A DNA stretch of 18,661 nucleotides from an uncultured Collinsella sp. (lineage in GTDB: Bacteria > Actinomycetota > Coriobacteriia > Coriobacteriales > Coriobacteriaceae), in the NCBI GenBank assembly GCA_900545605.1, contig UQZL01000036.1, positions 1-18,661 of the forward strand, read 5' to 3'. Position numbers and translations under genes: made by a program. The notes beneath the pieces are model-generated. The model was not told where the DNA came from. It searched no databases and saw only the letters and a program-made list of their open reading frames with translations. Shown here one piece after another: positions 7,148 through 14,045 of this stretch. The first letter of the stretch is position 1. Each line of letters begins with the position of its first letter.

Positions 7148-7993
7148 ATGCTCATTTTAAAGAAGATCAACAATAACGTTGCTCTCGCCGCCAGCGATGA
7201 CGGCCGAGAGGTTGTTGTCTTTGGCAAGGGCATCGGTTTCCACGACATGCCCTACGAGCTTTCCGACGAGTCGCTCATCCAGCGCAAATTCTATAACGTC
7301 CCCGAGAGCCTGCAGGACATGGTCGGCACCCTTCCCGATGACGTGCTGCTCGCGGCAAGCGATATCGCCTGCTTCGCGGCGCAGCAGCTCGGCCGCAAGC
7401 TGTCCGGCGGCCTTCCCTTTATCCTGGCAGATCACCTGCGGTTTGCCGTCCAGCGCGACGACGACCAGCTCAACGCGCCCAACCCGCTCGAGCACGAGGT
7501 GGCCTTCATCTACCCGCGCGAGCTCCAGATTGGCCAGGCGGCACTTGCCATCGTGCAAAAACACACCGGGGCTGTGCTCGGCCAAAACGAGGCTACGAGC
7601 ATCGCGCTCCACATCGTCAACGCCGAGGTCGACGGCATGGGCCGTGCCAAGGACATGGACTTCATCATGAAGAGCACCCGCGTGCTCGACGAGGTGACTC
7701 ATTCCGTGGAAAAGCAGCTCGGCTGCTCGCTCGACACGGCGTCGTATAGCTACATTCGCTTTCTTGCGCACCTGCGCTTTTTGGTCCGTCGCCTTGTTAA
7801 AGGCAACTGCACGCAGACCGAGAACTCCTCGCTGTTCATGCAGGCCGCCCGCGACTTTCCCGAGGCCTACCAGTGCGCCTACGCCATCAACCGCGTCTTC
7901 GAGAAAGAGTTCAACCAGAGCTGTTCGGACGAGGAGCTCCTGTATCTGATGATGCATATCAACCGTCTGCGATCGAGCTCGCAGCCCGAGTAA
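7148..7993 (+). CDS. licT: BglG/LicT-family transcriptional antiterminator
   Basis: A 281-residue RNA-binding antiterminator controlled by PTS phosphorylation. Residues 1-55 are the co-antiterminator RNA-binding domain (begins MLILKKINNNVALA, with VVVFGKGIGF), followed by two PRD modules. All four regulatory histidines are present: His96 (ADHLRF) and His155 (ALHIVN) in PRD1, His208 (LAHLRF) and His270 (MMHINR) in PRD2. In the family, phosphorylation by the sugar permease blocks the protein and phosphorylation by HPr activates it. A matching RAT and terminator lie in its own leader, which implies autoregulation, and the beta-glucoside PTS gene follows, which names the likely target. The symbol is by family; bglG would be equally apt. 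Confidence 0.93.
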   Translation: MLILKKINNNVALAASDDGREVVVFGKGIGFHDMPYELSDESLIQRKFYNVPESLQDMVGTLPDDVLLAASDIACFAAQQLGRKLSGGLPFILADHLRFAVQRDDDQLNAPNPLEHEVAFIYPRELQIGQAALAIVQKHTGAVLGQNEATSIALHIVNAEVDGMGRAKDMDFIMKSTRVLDEVTHSVEKQLGCSLDTASYSYIRFLAHLRFLVRRLVKGNCTQTENSSLFMQAARDFPEAYQCAYAINRVFEKEFNQSCSDEELLYLMMHINRLRSSSQPE

Positions 7994-7998
7994 CACGC

Positions 7999-8082
7999 GC
8001 CGCCAGCCCGGCGGCAATCGCAACAATTCTTTTTGGTTTCTAGCTGCGGGCAAGGTACCGGCTCGCGGTAGGGGATATTTTT
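7999..8082 (+). promoter_or_regulatory. Leader region of the PTS gene with two hairpins
   Basis: The 118-base gap between the antiterminator and PTS genes has a GCCGCC/GGCGGC hairpin (7999-8015) and, nearer the PTS gene, TACCG/CGGTA (8056-8060, 8066-8070) followed by GGGGATATTTTT. Just before the second hairpin, 8035-8059 has loose similarity to a RAT (GGTTTCTAGCTGC, then GGGCAA and ACC), but its upper stem does not pair well. A second attenuator here is possible, not shown. Confidence 0.35.
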
Positions 8083-8111
8083 GTCGAAATTTGGAAAAGA
8101 GAGGACAGATC

Positions 8112-9551
8112 ATGGCAGGTAAATACGACGATCTTGCTGCCCAGATCGTAGAGCTGGTTGGCGGTAAGTCCAACGTCAAATGCGTCGCACACTGCATTAC
8201 CCGCGTTCGTTTTAAGCTCAAGGACGAGTCGAAGGCCAATGACGAGGCAATCTCCGAGCTACCCAACGTCATCAAGGTCATGCACGCCAACGGCCAGTAC
8301 CAGGTTGTTGTGGGCAACATCGTCGAGGACGTCTACGACGCCGTTCTCAAGGCCGGCGGTTTTAGCGACGGCGGCGCCGTCGACGCCGATGACGACGATG
8401 CCGCTCCCAAGGGCGTTACCGATGTGATCATCGACCTCATCTCGGGCATCTTCGCCCCCATGCTCGGCACCTTCGCCGCTGCCGGTATCATGAAGGGCCT
8501 GCTGGCGCTCGCTACCTTCCTGGTCCCGAGCTTTGCTAACGACGGCGCCTACACGCTGCTCTACACCGTCGCCGACGGCATGTTCTACTTCCTGCCCGTG
8601 GTGCTTGGCTTTACCGCGGCCAAGAAGTTCAAGATGAGCGAGTTCAACGGCATGGCCATCGCCTTTGCTTTGGTGTACCCCACCATGGTTGCCTTGACCT
8701 CGGGTGAGGTTGTCGGCTCCGTCGAGCTCGGCTTTGCCGGTACCTTCTCTTGGTACACCACGTTCCTGGGCCTGCCGCTCATCATGCCCGCCTCGGGTTA
8801 CACCAGCTCCGTTATCCCCATCCTGCTCATGATCTGGTTCGGCTCTACCCTCGAGCACTGGGTTAAGAAGTGGATGCCCGCTTCTATGAAGATGTTCTTC
8901 ACCCCGCTGATCGTCGTCACCGTCACCGTCACCCTTGGCTACCTGGTCATTGGCCCCATCGCCACGCTCATCACCAACCTGCTCGGTGAGCTCTTCGCGC
9001 TGCTGTTTGGCCTGCCCATGATCGGTTCCATCTTGGGTTGCACCCTCGTCGGTGCCTTCTGGATGTGCCTGGTCATCTTTGGCTTCCACTGGTCCCTCGT
9101 GCCCATCGCGCTGGTCAACCTGTCCACTCTGGGCTACGACTACGTTCTGGGCTCCGTTATCGCCCACTCTTTCTCGCTGGGCGCCGTGCTCTTTGCCATG
9201 TATCTCAAGAACAAGGACGAGAAGTTCCGCGGCATCGCACTGCCGGCCATGATCTCCGCCTTCTTCTTTGGCGTCACCGAGCCCGCTATCTACGGTGTTG
9301 CCCTGCCCGATAAGAAGGCCTTCATCAACGCCAGCATCGGTTCTGCCGTGGGCGGCCTCATCATCGGCATCTCCGGCGCCGTGGTGTACATGTCCGGCGG
9401 TCTGGGCGTCTTCAACTGGCTGTCCTTCATCGATCCCTCCGGTGTTAACGGCATCAACCACATGATCTGGGCTATCGTTGCCTCGCTCGTGGGTGCCGCC
9501 GTGGGCTTCGCAATCGAGTTTGTCACCTACAAGCCCGAGGCTGCCAAGTAG
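8112..9551 (+). CDS. PTS beta-glucoside-type transporter EIIBC
   Basis: A 479-residue permease of the glucose/beta-glucoside PTS family that imports and phosphorylates a sugar. The EIIB domain (1-85) carries the phosphorylation site in AHCITRVRF (Cys28; a second cysteine, Cys24, is nearby). An Asp-rich linker (about 88-100) leads to the membrane EIIC domain with about ten hydrophobic segments and the substrate motif GVTEPAIYGV (from 387). There is no EIIA domain, unlike BglF, so a separate EIIA must supply phosphate. ATG 8112 follows GAGAGGA and gives the expected EIIB start. Placed between an antiterminator and a GH1 phospho-glucosidase, it probably takes up aryl- or oligo-beta-glucosides such as cellobiose, salicin or arbutin; the exact sugar is inferred. 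Confidence 0.93.
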   Translation: MAGKYDDLAAQIVELVGGKSNVKCVAHCITRVRFKLKDESKANDEAISELPNVIKVMHANGQYQVVVGNIVEDVYDAVLKAGGFSDGGAVDADDDDAAPKGVTDVIIDLISGIFAPMLGTFAAAGIMKGLLALATFLVPSFANDGAYTLLYTVADGMFYFLPVVLGFTAAKKFKMSEFNGMAIAFALVYPTMVALTSGEVVGSVELGFAGTFSWYTTFLGLPLIMPASGYTSSVIPILLMIWFGSTLEHWVKKWMPASMKMFFTPLIVVTVTVTLGYLVIGPIATLITNLLGELFALLFGLPMIGSILGCTLVGAFWMCLVIFGFHWSLVPIALVNLSTLGYDYVLGSVIAHSFSLGAVLFAMYLKNKDEKFRGIALPAMISAFFFGVTEPAIYGVALPDKKAFINASIGSAVGGLIIGISGAVVYMSGGLGVFNWLSFIDPSGVNGINHMIWAIVASLVGAAVGFAIEFVTYKPEAAK

Positions 9552-9577
9552 CCCAAACGACAAAGACTCGGTACCAG

Positions 9578-9608
9578 GCCGGCGGGGACAAGCGCCCTGC
9601 CGGCTTTT
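9578..9608 (+). terminator. Intrinsic terminator after the PTS gene
   Basis: GCCGGC plus GGG pairs with CCC plus GCCGGC across a small loop with one bulged T, and TTTT follows. It lies 27 bases after the PTS stop. It suggests that the glucosidase gene further on has its own promoter or depends on read-through. Confidence 0.75.
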
Positions 9609-9664
9609 AAAACCTGCCAATAAGGAACAGGTTTATTTTGGTCGGTTTTATCTGGGCAAACGTC
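9609..9664 (+). repeat. Family B hairpin repeat, copy 2
   Basis: Same 56-base element as 6170-6225, joined directly to the PTS terminator. The arms are AAAACCTGCC and GGTCGGTTTT, so this copy's stem is partly decayed, while the inner AGGTTTATTT and the ATCTGGGCAAACGTC tail are kept. Confidence 0.8.
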
Positions 9665-9744
9665 GTCTCCGTCAGCTCCGTCCGCATATCTTAAGCCGGC
9701 ATAGTTTCGATGGGTCGGTCCGTGCGCGTCCCGCAACATGCCTC

Positions 9745-9904
9745 GCCACGAAACCGGCCTATCTACTACGTTTAGGTGGCAGGGACTAACCACACGGCGG
9801 TTTTCCGAAAACCGTCAAGCCTTCTACCTGCGGTTTTATTATTGACAATTGCGGTGTGGTCGGTGATTTGCGGTAAAACGTAGTAGATAGGCCGGTTTCG
9901 TGGC
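9745..9904 (+). repeat. Perfect 29-bp inverted repeat with 102-base spacer upstream of the glucosidase gene
   Basis: Bases 9745-9773 and 9876-9904 are exact reverse complements (outer end GCCACGAAACC). The spacer holds nested pairs: ACCACAC/GTGTGGT (9789-9795, 9854-9860), GCAGG/CCTGC (9779-9783, 9827-9831) and the tight hairpin CGGTTTT/AAAACCG (9798-9804, 9808-9814). It also holds a consensus -35 box TTGACA (9842-9847), with only a weak -10 behind it. Candidate roles are an invertible promoter segment, a miniature inverted-repeat element, or a large regulatory hairpin. The right arm ends 98 bases before the glucosidase start. Confidence 0.85.
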
Positions 9905-10002
9905 AGCGGTTCCTGCGCGGACCCCGAGCAGGACGCAAATTGGTCCTGCGGACGCCGTTTCGGCGCCCGTGCAACATCCCAACACGTACGAAAGGAGCCA
10001 AC

Positions 10003-11451
10003 ATGGCTTTTCCCGATGGATTTCTGTGGGGCGGCGCCACTGCCGCCAATCAGTGCGAAGGCGGATACAACGAGGACGGCAAGGGCCTCGGTGTCCCCGA
10101 CATCATGACTGGCGGTACGGTCTCCGAGCCGCGCCACATTACCGACGGCATTCTGCCCCAGTACCACTATCCCAGCCACGAGGCCGTGGATATGTACCAT
10201 CATTATCTCGACGACATCAAGCTCTTTGGCGAGATGGGCTTTAAGTGCTACCGCATGTCCATCAACTGGAGCCGCATCTTCCCCAACGGCGACGAGGCCG
10301 AGCCCAACCAGGCCGGCATCGAGTTCTACCGCCGCGTGTTCCAGGCCTGTCAGGAGCAGGGCATCGAGCCCATGGTCACCCTTAGCCACTACGAGCTGCC
10401 CTATGGCCTGTCCAAAAACTACGGCGGCTGGAAGAATCCCAAGCTCATCGATTTCTACCTCAACTACGCCCGCACCGTCATGACCGAATACAAGGGCCTA
10501 GTGCGCTACTGGCTCACCTTTAACGAGATCAATTGCCTGCTCATGGGCGGCTTTGGCGGCGTGATGGGCGGCGGCATGGTGCCCGAGGCGACTGACACGC
10601 CCATGGCCTTTGGCGACTGCGACTGGGACGATCCGCAGGCGCGCTTCGATGCCCTGCACCACCAGTTCCTGGCGAGCGCCAAGTGCGTCACCATGGGCCA
10701 TCAGATCGATCCCCAGAACAAGATCGGCTGCATGATCGCCGGCAACGCCTGCTATCCGCACACGTGCAACCCGGCCGACGTCCTGGCCGCCCAAAAGCAG
10801 CAGCGCGAGATGAACTTCTACTGTGGCGACGTGCAGGTGCGCGGTGCGTATCCCTCGTGGGCGCCCAGCGTGTGGCGCCGCGAAGGCGTGCACGTGGAGG
10901 TCTCGCCCGAGGACGCCGCCACGCTGGCCGCCGGCAAGGTCGACTTCTACAGCTTTAGCTACTACATGAGCGCCACGGCCACGGCTGACCCGGTGCTGTT
11001 GGAGCAGGGCAACATCTTTGGTGGTGCCGGCAATGAGTACCTCAAGAAGAGCGATTGGGGTTGGGCGATCGACCCCGAGGGCCTGCGCTACTACCTGGAG
11101 GAGGTCTACGACCGCTACCAGGTGCCGCTGATGATCGTCGAGAACGGCCTAGGCGCGGTGGACGAGGTCGAGGCGGACGGTTCGATTCACGACAGCTACC
11201 GCATCGATTACCTGCGCGAGCATATCAAGCAGATGGAGATTGCCATCGAGGACGGCGTGGACCTGATGGGCTACACCATGTGGGGCTGCATCGATTTGGT
11301 GAGCGCCTCGACCGGCGAAATGAAGAAGCGCTACGGCTTCATTTACGTCGACAAGGACAACGACGGCAACGGCACGCTTGCCCGCAGCCGCAAGGACAGC
11401 TTCTTCTGGTACAAGAAGGTCATCGAGTCCAACGGCGCCGACCTGGCCTAG
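10003..11451 (+). CDS. GH1 6-phospho-beta-glucosidase
   Basis: A 482-residue cytoplasmic glycoside hydrolase family 1 enzyme. It hydrolyses the 6-phospho-beta-glucosides produced by the PTS to glucose-6-phosphate and an aglycone or glucose. The family N-terminus FLWGGATAANQCEG, acid/base TFNEIN (Glu175) and nucleophile IVENG (Glu380) are present. The SASTGEMKKRYGF segment (434-446) has the Ser, Lys and Tyr that bind the 6-phosphate in phospho-specific GH1 enzymes, which separates it from plain beta-glucosidases. ATG 10003 is chosen for AAAGGAG five bases upstream and the family start. It follows the PTS gene after a 451-base gap with a terminator, a family B repeat and the 29-bp inverted repeat, so it may be regulated separately from the permease. 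bglA and ascB are the usual names for such genes. Confidence 0.94.
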   Translation: MAFPDGFLWGGATAANQCEGGYNEDGKGLGVPDIMTGGTVSEPRHITDGILPQYHYPSHEAVDMYHHYLDDIKLFGEMGFKCYRMSINWSRIFPNGDEAEPNQAGIEFYRRVFQACQEQGIEPMVTLSHYELPYGLSKNYGGWKNPKLIDFYLNYARTVMTEYKGLVRYWLTFNEINCLLMGGFGGVMGGGMVPEATDTPMAFGDCDWDDPQARFDALHHQFLASAKCVTMGHQIDPQNKIGCMIAGNACYPHTCNPADVLAAQKQQREMNFYCGDVQVRGAYPSWAPSVWRREGVHVEVSPEDAATLAAGKVDFYSFSYYMSATATADPVLLEQGNIFGGAGNEYLKKSDWGWAIDPEGLRYYLEEVYDRYQVPLMIVENGLGAVDEVEADGSIHDSYRIDYLREHIKQMEIAIEDGVDLMGYTMWGCIDLVSASTGEMKKRYGFIYVDKDNDGNGTLARSRKDSFFWYKKVIESNGADLA

Positions 11452-11478
11452 CCAAGTCTCAACCAGCGTAAACGCCGC

Positions 11479-11519
11479 AACCACCACAAAGGGGGCAGTG
11501 CACCTTTGTGGTGGTTTTT
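11479..11519 (+). repeat. Family A hairpin repeat, copy 3 (probable terminator)
   Basis: AACCACCACAAAGG (11479-11492) pairs with the complement at 11503-11516, with a 10-base loop and TTTTT. It lies 27 bases after the glucosidase stop. The downstream TTTTTGCTTTGG is shared with copy 4, so the repeat unit extends beyond the hairpin. Confidence 0.88.
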
Positions 11520-11522
11520 GCT

Positions 11523-11559
11523 TTGGTAGATGTGTGGGGCATGCCTTACAATCTACCAA
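11523..11559 (+). promoter_or_regulatory. Candidate promoter with overlapping dyad for the MFS gene
   Basis: TTGGTA (11523-11528) and TACAAT (11547-11552) are 18 bases apart, a good promoter spacing. A perfect 9-bp inverted repeat TTGGTAGAT / ATCTACCAA (11523-11531, 11551-11559) overlaps both boxes, and GGCATGCC is centred between them. This is the layout of a repressor operator over a promoter. It would leave a leader of about 130 bases. Confidence 0.55.
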
Positions 11560-11611
11560 GTAGTTCATGCTGGGCGGAAAGACGGAAGGGGCTCGATGCG
11601 ACCCTAGTCAG

Positions 11612-11673
11612 GCATACGGATAGATTGAGCCAATGGACAGCGGATGAATGGACGCTGCCCGCTATTCGTATGC
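11612..11673 (+). ncRNA. Structured 5' leader of the MFS gene
   Basis: GCATACGGATAG (11612-11623) pairs with CTATTCGTATGC (11662-11673) over 12 continuous base pairs, one of them G-T. Inside, CAGCG (11638-11642) pairs with CGCTG (11653-11657) and GG/CC extends it past one mismatch. The outer stem ends just before the ATAAGGAG ribosome binding site. It could be a cis-regulatory RNA; it matches no riboswitch class I recognise. Confidence 0.5.
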
Positions 11674-11687
11674 GATAAGGAGCACCC

Positions 11688-12968
11688 ATGCCCACATCTG
11701 TATTCCCAAAAGTCCGCTCGTCGCTGTCCGCGCAGGCCAAGCGCCTGGTGGCAATGCGCTTTCTCATCTACACCGGTTTTCAGACCAGCTACTTTATCGG
11801 CGTCATCGGGACGCTCACCTATGCGGACGGCGCTTCGGTCGTCGCGACATCGCTGGCCGTCCTGTTTATGAATGTATTCGTGATCATGGGATCCTTTGCG
11901 GGTGGCGCGGCGCTCGACGCCTGGGGTCCGCGCCGCCATTTCTTGCTGAGCATCATCGGCGCTCTCGCAACTGGCGCGGCGATCCTCGTTTTTGGCAGCG
12001 CGACCGGAACAGTCCTTGCCGGCGCGGTGCTCCTGGGCTTTGTGATGGGATTCGCCCAGCCCATCGCCACGTCCTATCCGGCGTATCTCACCGACGACCC
12101 CGTTGAGCTCAAAGACATCAACTCCGCCATCGCCATGCTCTCAAACGTGAGTATCATCGTTGGCCCCACGCTGGGCGGCTTTGTCGCGGCGGCTGCGTCG
12201 TCGCGCGCGGTGTTCGTGCTCATGATGATCTTTACCGTACTGGCGCTCGTCGCCGGTTGGGGCTTTAGGCCGCAGACCAGCCATGTCGCCGGAGATGCGG
12301 ATGCCGATTCGGCAGAGGAAGGGGAGCGTGCGGGACAAAGCTCCAACTCCAGCACGTCCGCCCGCGTCACCTTCGCGACCAGCATCAAGACGGTCTTTAC
12401 CAACAGCGTCCTCGCGCTACTTTTCTGCATCATTTTTCTTTCGAACTTTGGCTACGGGGCCTTCGATCCGCTCGAGTCGTTTTTCTATCGCGATGTCCTA
12501 CGCGTCGGCGTTGAGTGGATGGGCTGGCTCTCGTCGGCCTCGGGCGTGGGCGCGGTGCTGGGTGCCGTGCTCGCGCTCCGCTTGCCGCCGCACCTGGTCA
12601 ACCTTAAAACACTGCTCGTGGCGCTCATGTCCGTGGGCCTGGGAAGTCTGCTCTATGTGGGGACACCGTACGTGGGTGTAGCCCTCGTCGGCCAGATTGT
12701 ACTGGGCATAGCTTGGGGCATCGTCAACCCGCTCCACAACACCATCGTGCAAACGACGGCCCCGCTCGAGCAGCTCGGTCGCGTCAACTCGGTCATGGGC
12801 TTTGGCAACATGTTCGCCGGCGTGGCCCCTCTGGCGGTTGCACCGTGGCTGGCGGCAACATTTGGCGTACAACGGACACTCGTGGGGGCAGGCATGGTCG
12901 TGACGGCGGTTCCCGCGGCGCTGCTGCTGTTTGGACGCCGGCATTTTGATCGTGCCGCAAAGCAGTAA
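11688..12968 (+). CDS. Major facilitator superfamily transporter
   Basis: A 426-residue integral membrane protein with about twelve hydrophobic segments in two halves. They are separated by a hydrophilic loop at about residues 200-230 (GDADADSAEEGERAGQSS...), typical of the MFS central loop. Features include GGAALDAWGPRR after the second helix, a variant of the family's loop motif, and GFGNMFAGVAPLAVAP in the C-terminal half. It resembles proton-driven drug or metabolite efflux permeases (12-helix type), but no substrate is evident. ATG 11688 follows ATAAGGAG. The gene appears monocistronic: it has a probable promoter/operator and a folded leader upstream, and a family C hairpin begins immediately after its stop codon. 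Confidence 0.9.
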   Translation: MPTSVFPKVRSSLSAQAKRLVAMRFLIYTGFQTSYFIGVIGTLTYADGASVVATSLAVLFMNVFVIMGSFAGGAALDAWGPRRHFLLSIIGALATGAAILVFGSATGTVLAGAVLLGFVMGFAQPIATSYPAYLTDDPVELKDINSAIAMLSNVSIIVGPTLGGFVAAAASSRAVFVLMMIFTVLALVAGWGFRPQTSHVAGDADADSAEEGERAGQSSNSSTSARVTFATSIKTVFTNSVLALLFCIIFLSNFGYGAFDPLESFFYRDVLRVGVEWMGWLSSASGVGAVLGAVLALRLPPHLVNLKTLLVALMSVGLGSLLYVGTPYVGVALVGQIVLGIAWGIVNPLHNTIVQTTAPLEQLGRVNSVMGFGNMFAGVAPLAVAPWLAATFGVQRTLVGAGMVVTAVPAALLLFGRRHFDRAAKQ

Positions 12969-13033
12969 AAACCATCACAACATTCGATGAAAATCGCGAT
13001 TGTGCCGAAAAACATCGAATGTTGTGATGGTTT
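12969..13033 (+). repeat. Family C palindromic repeat, copy 3, inverted orientation (probable terminator)
   Basis: Perfect 21-bp arms (12969-12989 with 13013-13033; arm begins AAACCATCACAACATTCG) start at the base after the MFS stop. Counting from the shared 17-bp arm, the spacer is again 27 bases. It aligns better with copies 1 and 2 when reverse-complemented (18 of 27 against about 12 of 27 by eye), so this copy is probably inverted. Confidence 0.85.
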
Positions 13034-13064
13034 GCGCTCCGGGCCAGGTCATCCTGCGAGTCCG

Positions 13065-13073
13065 CCCCCCCCC
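13065..13073 (+). repeat. Nine-C homopolymer between two hairpins
   Basis: A run of nine C in the gap between the MFS and HAD genes, inside a near direct repeat (CCTGCGAGTCCG at about 13053 and CCTGCGGGTCCGG at about 13072). It is non-coding and its length is likely unstable. Confidence 0.85.
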
Positions 13074-13084
13074 TGCGGGTCCGG

Positions 13085-13123
13085 CCGCCACAAAGGGGGC
13101 CAGGCACCTTTGTGGCGGTTTTT
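13085..13123 (+). repeat. Family A hairpin repeat, copy 4, with compensatory change
   Basis: CCGCCACAAAGG (13085-13096) pairs with CCTTTGTGGCGG (13107-13118), then TTTTT. Compared with the other copies one A-T pair has become G-C on both sides, so the stem is kept. Loop GGGCCAGGCA is as in copy 1. Confidence 0.88.
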
Positions 13124-13126
13124 GCT

Positions 13127-13157
13127 TTGGCAGGCCGCGCCTGCGCTTTGGTATACC
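13127..13157 (+). promoter_or_regulatory. Candidate promoter for the HAD gene
   Basis: TTGGCA (13127-13132) and TATACC (13152-13157) are 19 bases apart, 55 bases before the start codon. The -35-like box belongs to the sequence downstream of the family A hairpin that is shared with copy 3. Confidence 0.35.
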
Positions 13158-13212
13158 ATGTACACCATTTCCGACCACATCCAGCACCGACGCGCTACCC
13201 AGAAAGACCCCC

Positions 13213-14034
13213 ATGGACGCCACCTTCAGCCACATCAAAGCCGTGTTCTGCGATATCGACGGCACGCTGCTCACGAGCCAGCACACGGTGTCCCCGCGCA
13301 CCGTGGCGGCGATCCGCGCCCTGCGCGAGCACGGCGTGCTCTTTGGCCTGTGCACCGGGCGCGACGCCCACGCGACCGAGGCCATGTACGAGCTCTGGGG
13401 CATCGAAGGCCTGGTGGACGTGCTGGTAGGCTGCGGTGGTGCCGAGGTCATCGACTGTGCGCACGACATCAACGAGCTGAGCTATCCGCTGCCGGGCGAG
13501 ACCATCGCGCGCATCTGCAGGCACATGGCGGACCTTCCGGCAACGCCCGTTTGCCCCCGAGACGGCGTGTTCTACGTTCCCGAGACCAACGCGTGCGTCG
13601 AGCATCTATCGCGTGTCGACGGCGTGCCCTATAAGGTGGTCGACTTTGCCGAGTTCTTGCGCGAGCCGCAGCCCAAGGTGATGTTTACCATGGCGCCCGA
13701 GGTGATGCCGCAGGTGATTGAGCGGGCATCGACGTTTGCCGATGACACTGTTAAGGCGGCGGCTCTGCAAACCACGCAGCGGCTCTACGAGTTCATGGAC
13801 CCGCGCGTGTCCAAGACGCGCGGTCTTGCGCGCGTGGCAGAGCTCAACGACATGGAGCTCCAGGACATCTGCGTGTTTGGCGATGCCGATAACGACACCT
13901 GCATGGTGGCTGACGCCGGCGTGGGTGTGGCCATGGCAAACGGCAGCGATGACACCCGCTCCGCCGCCGATTTTGTAACCGCGAGCAACGACAAAGACGG
14001 CATCGCGATCTTTATCGAGGAACATCTGCTGTAG
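13213..14034 (+). CDS. Cof-type HAD-IIB hydrolase
   Basis: A 273-residue cytoplasmic haloacid dehalogenase-superfamily phosphatase. Motif I is FCDIDGTLL (nucleophile Asp14, acid Asp16), motif II GLCTGR, motif III Lys201 in SKTRGL, and motif IV FGDADND (Asp224, Asp228). The large cap inserted between motifs II and III (about residues 80-190) is of the alpha/beta C2 kind found in Cof/YidA-type sugar phosphatases, so the substrate is probably a small phosphorylated metabolite; it cannot be named. ATG 13213 fits the family N-terminus, but only a weak AGAAAG ribosome binding site precedes it; the frame is open well upstream without a better candidate. The gene is apparently monocistronic between two family A hairpins. 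Confidence 0.9.
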   Translation: MDATFSHIKAVFCDIDGTLLTSQHTVSPRTVAAIRALREHGVLFGLCTGRDAHATEAMYELWGIEGLVDVLVGCGGAEVIDCAHDINELSYPLPGETIARICRHMADLPATPVCPRDGVFYVPETNACVEHLSRVDGVPYKVVDFAEFLREPQPKVMFTMAPEVMPQVIERASTFADDTVKAAALQTTQRLYEFMDPRVSKTRGLARVAELNDMELQDICVFGDADNDTCMVADAGVGVAMANGSDDTRSAADFVTASNDKDGIAIFIEEHLL

Positions 14035-14045
14035 CGCCGGGGGAG

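Noticed and set aside
9842..9870. Complete sigma-70 promoter inside the 29-bp inverted repeat
   Set aside because: TTGACA is perfect, but the sequence 16-18 bases later (TGATTTG) is a poor -10, so a full promoter was not annotated.
13000..13212. Upstream extension of the HAD coding sequence to GTG 13000
   Set aside because: The extension would run through the family C arm, the C-tract and the family A hairpin, and adds residues absent from the family, whose N-terminus fits ATG 13213.
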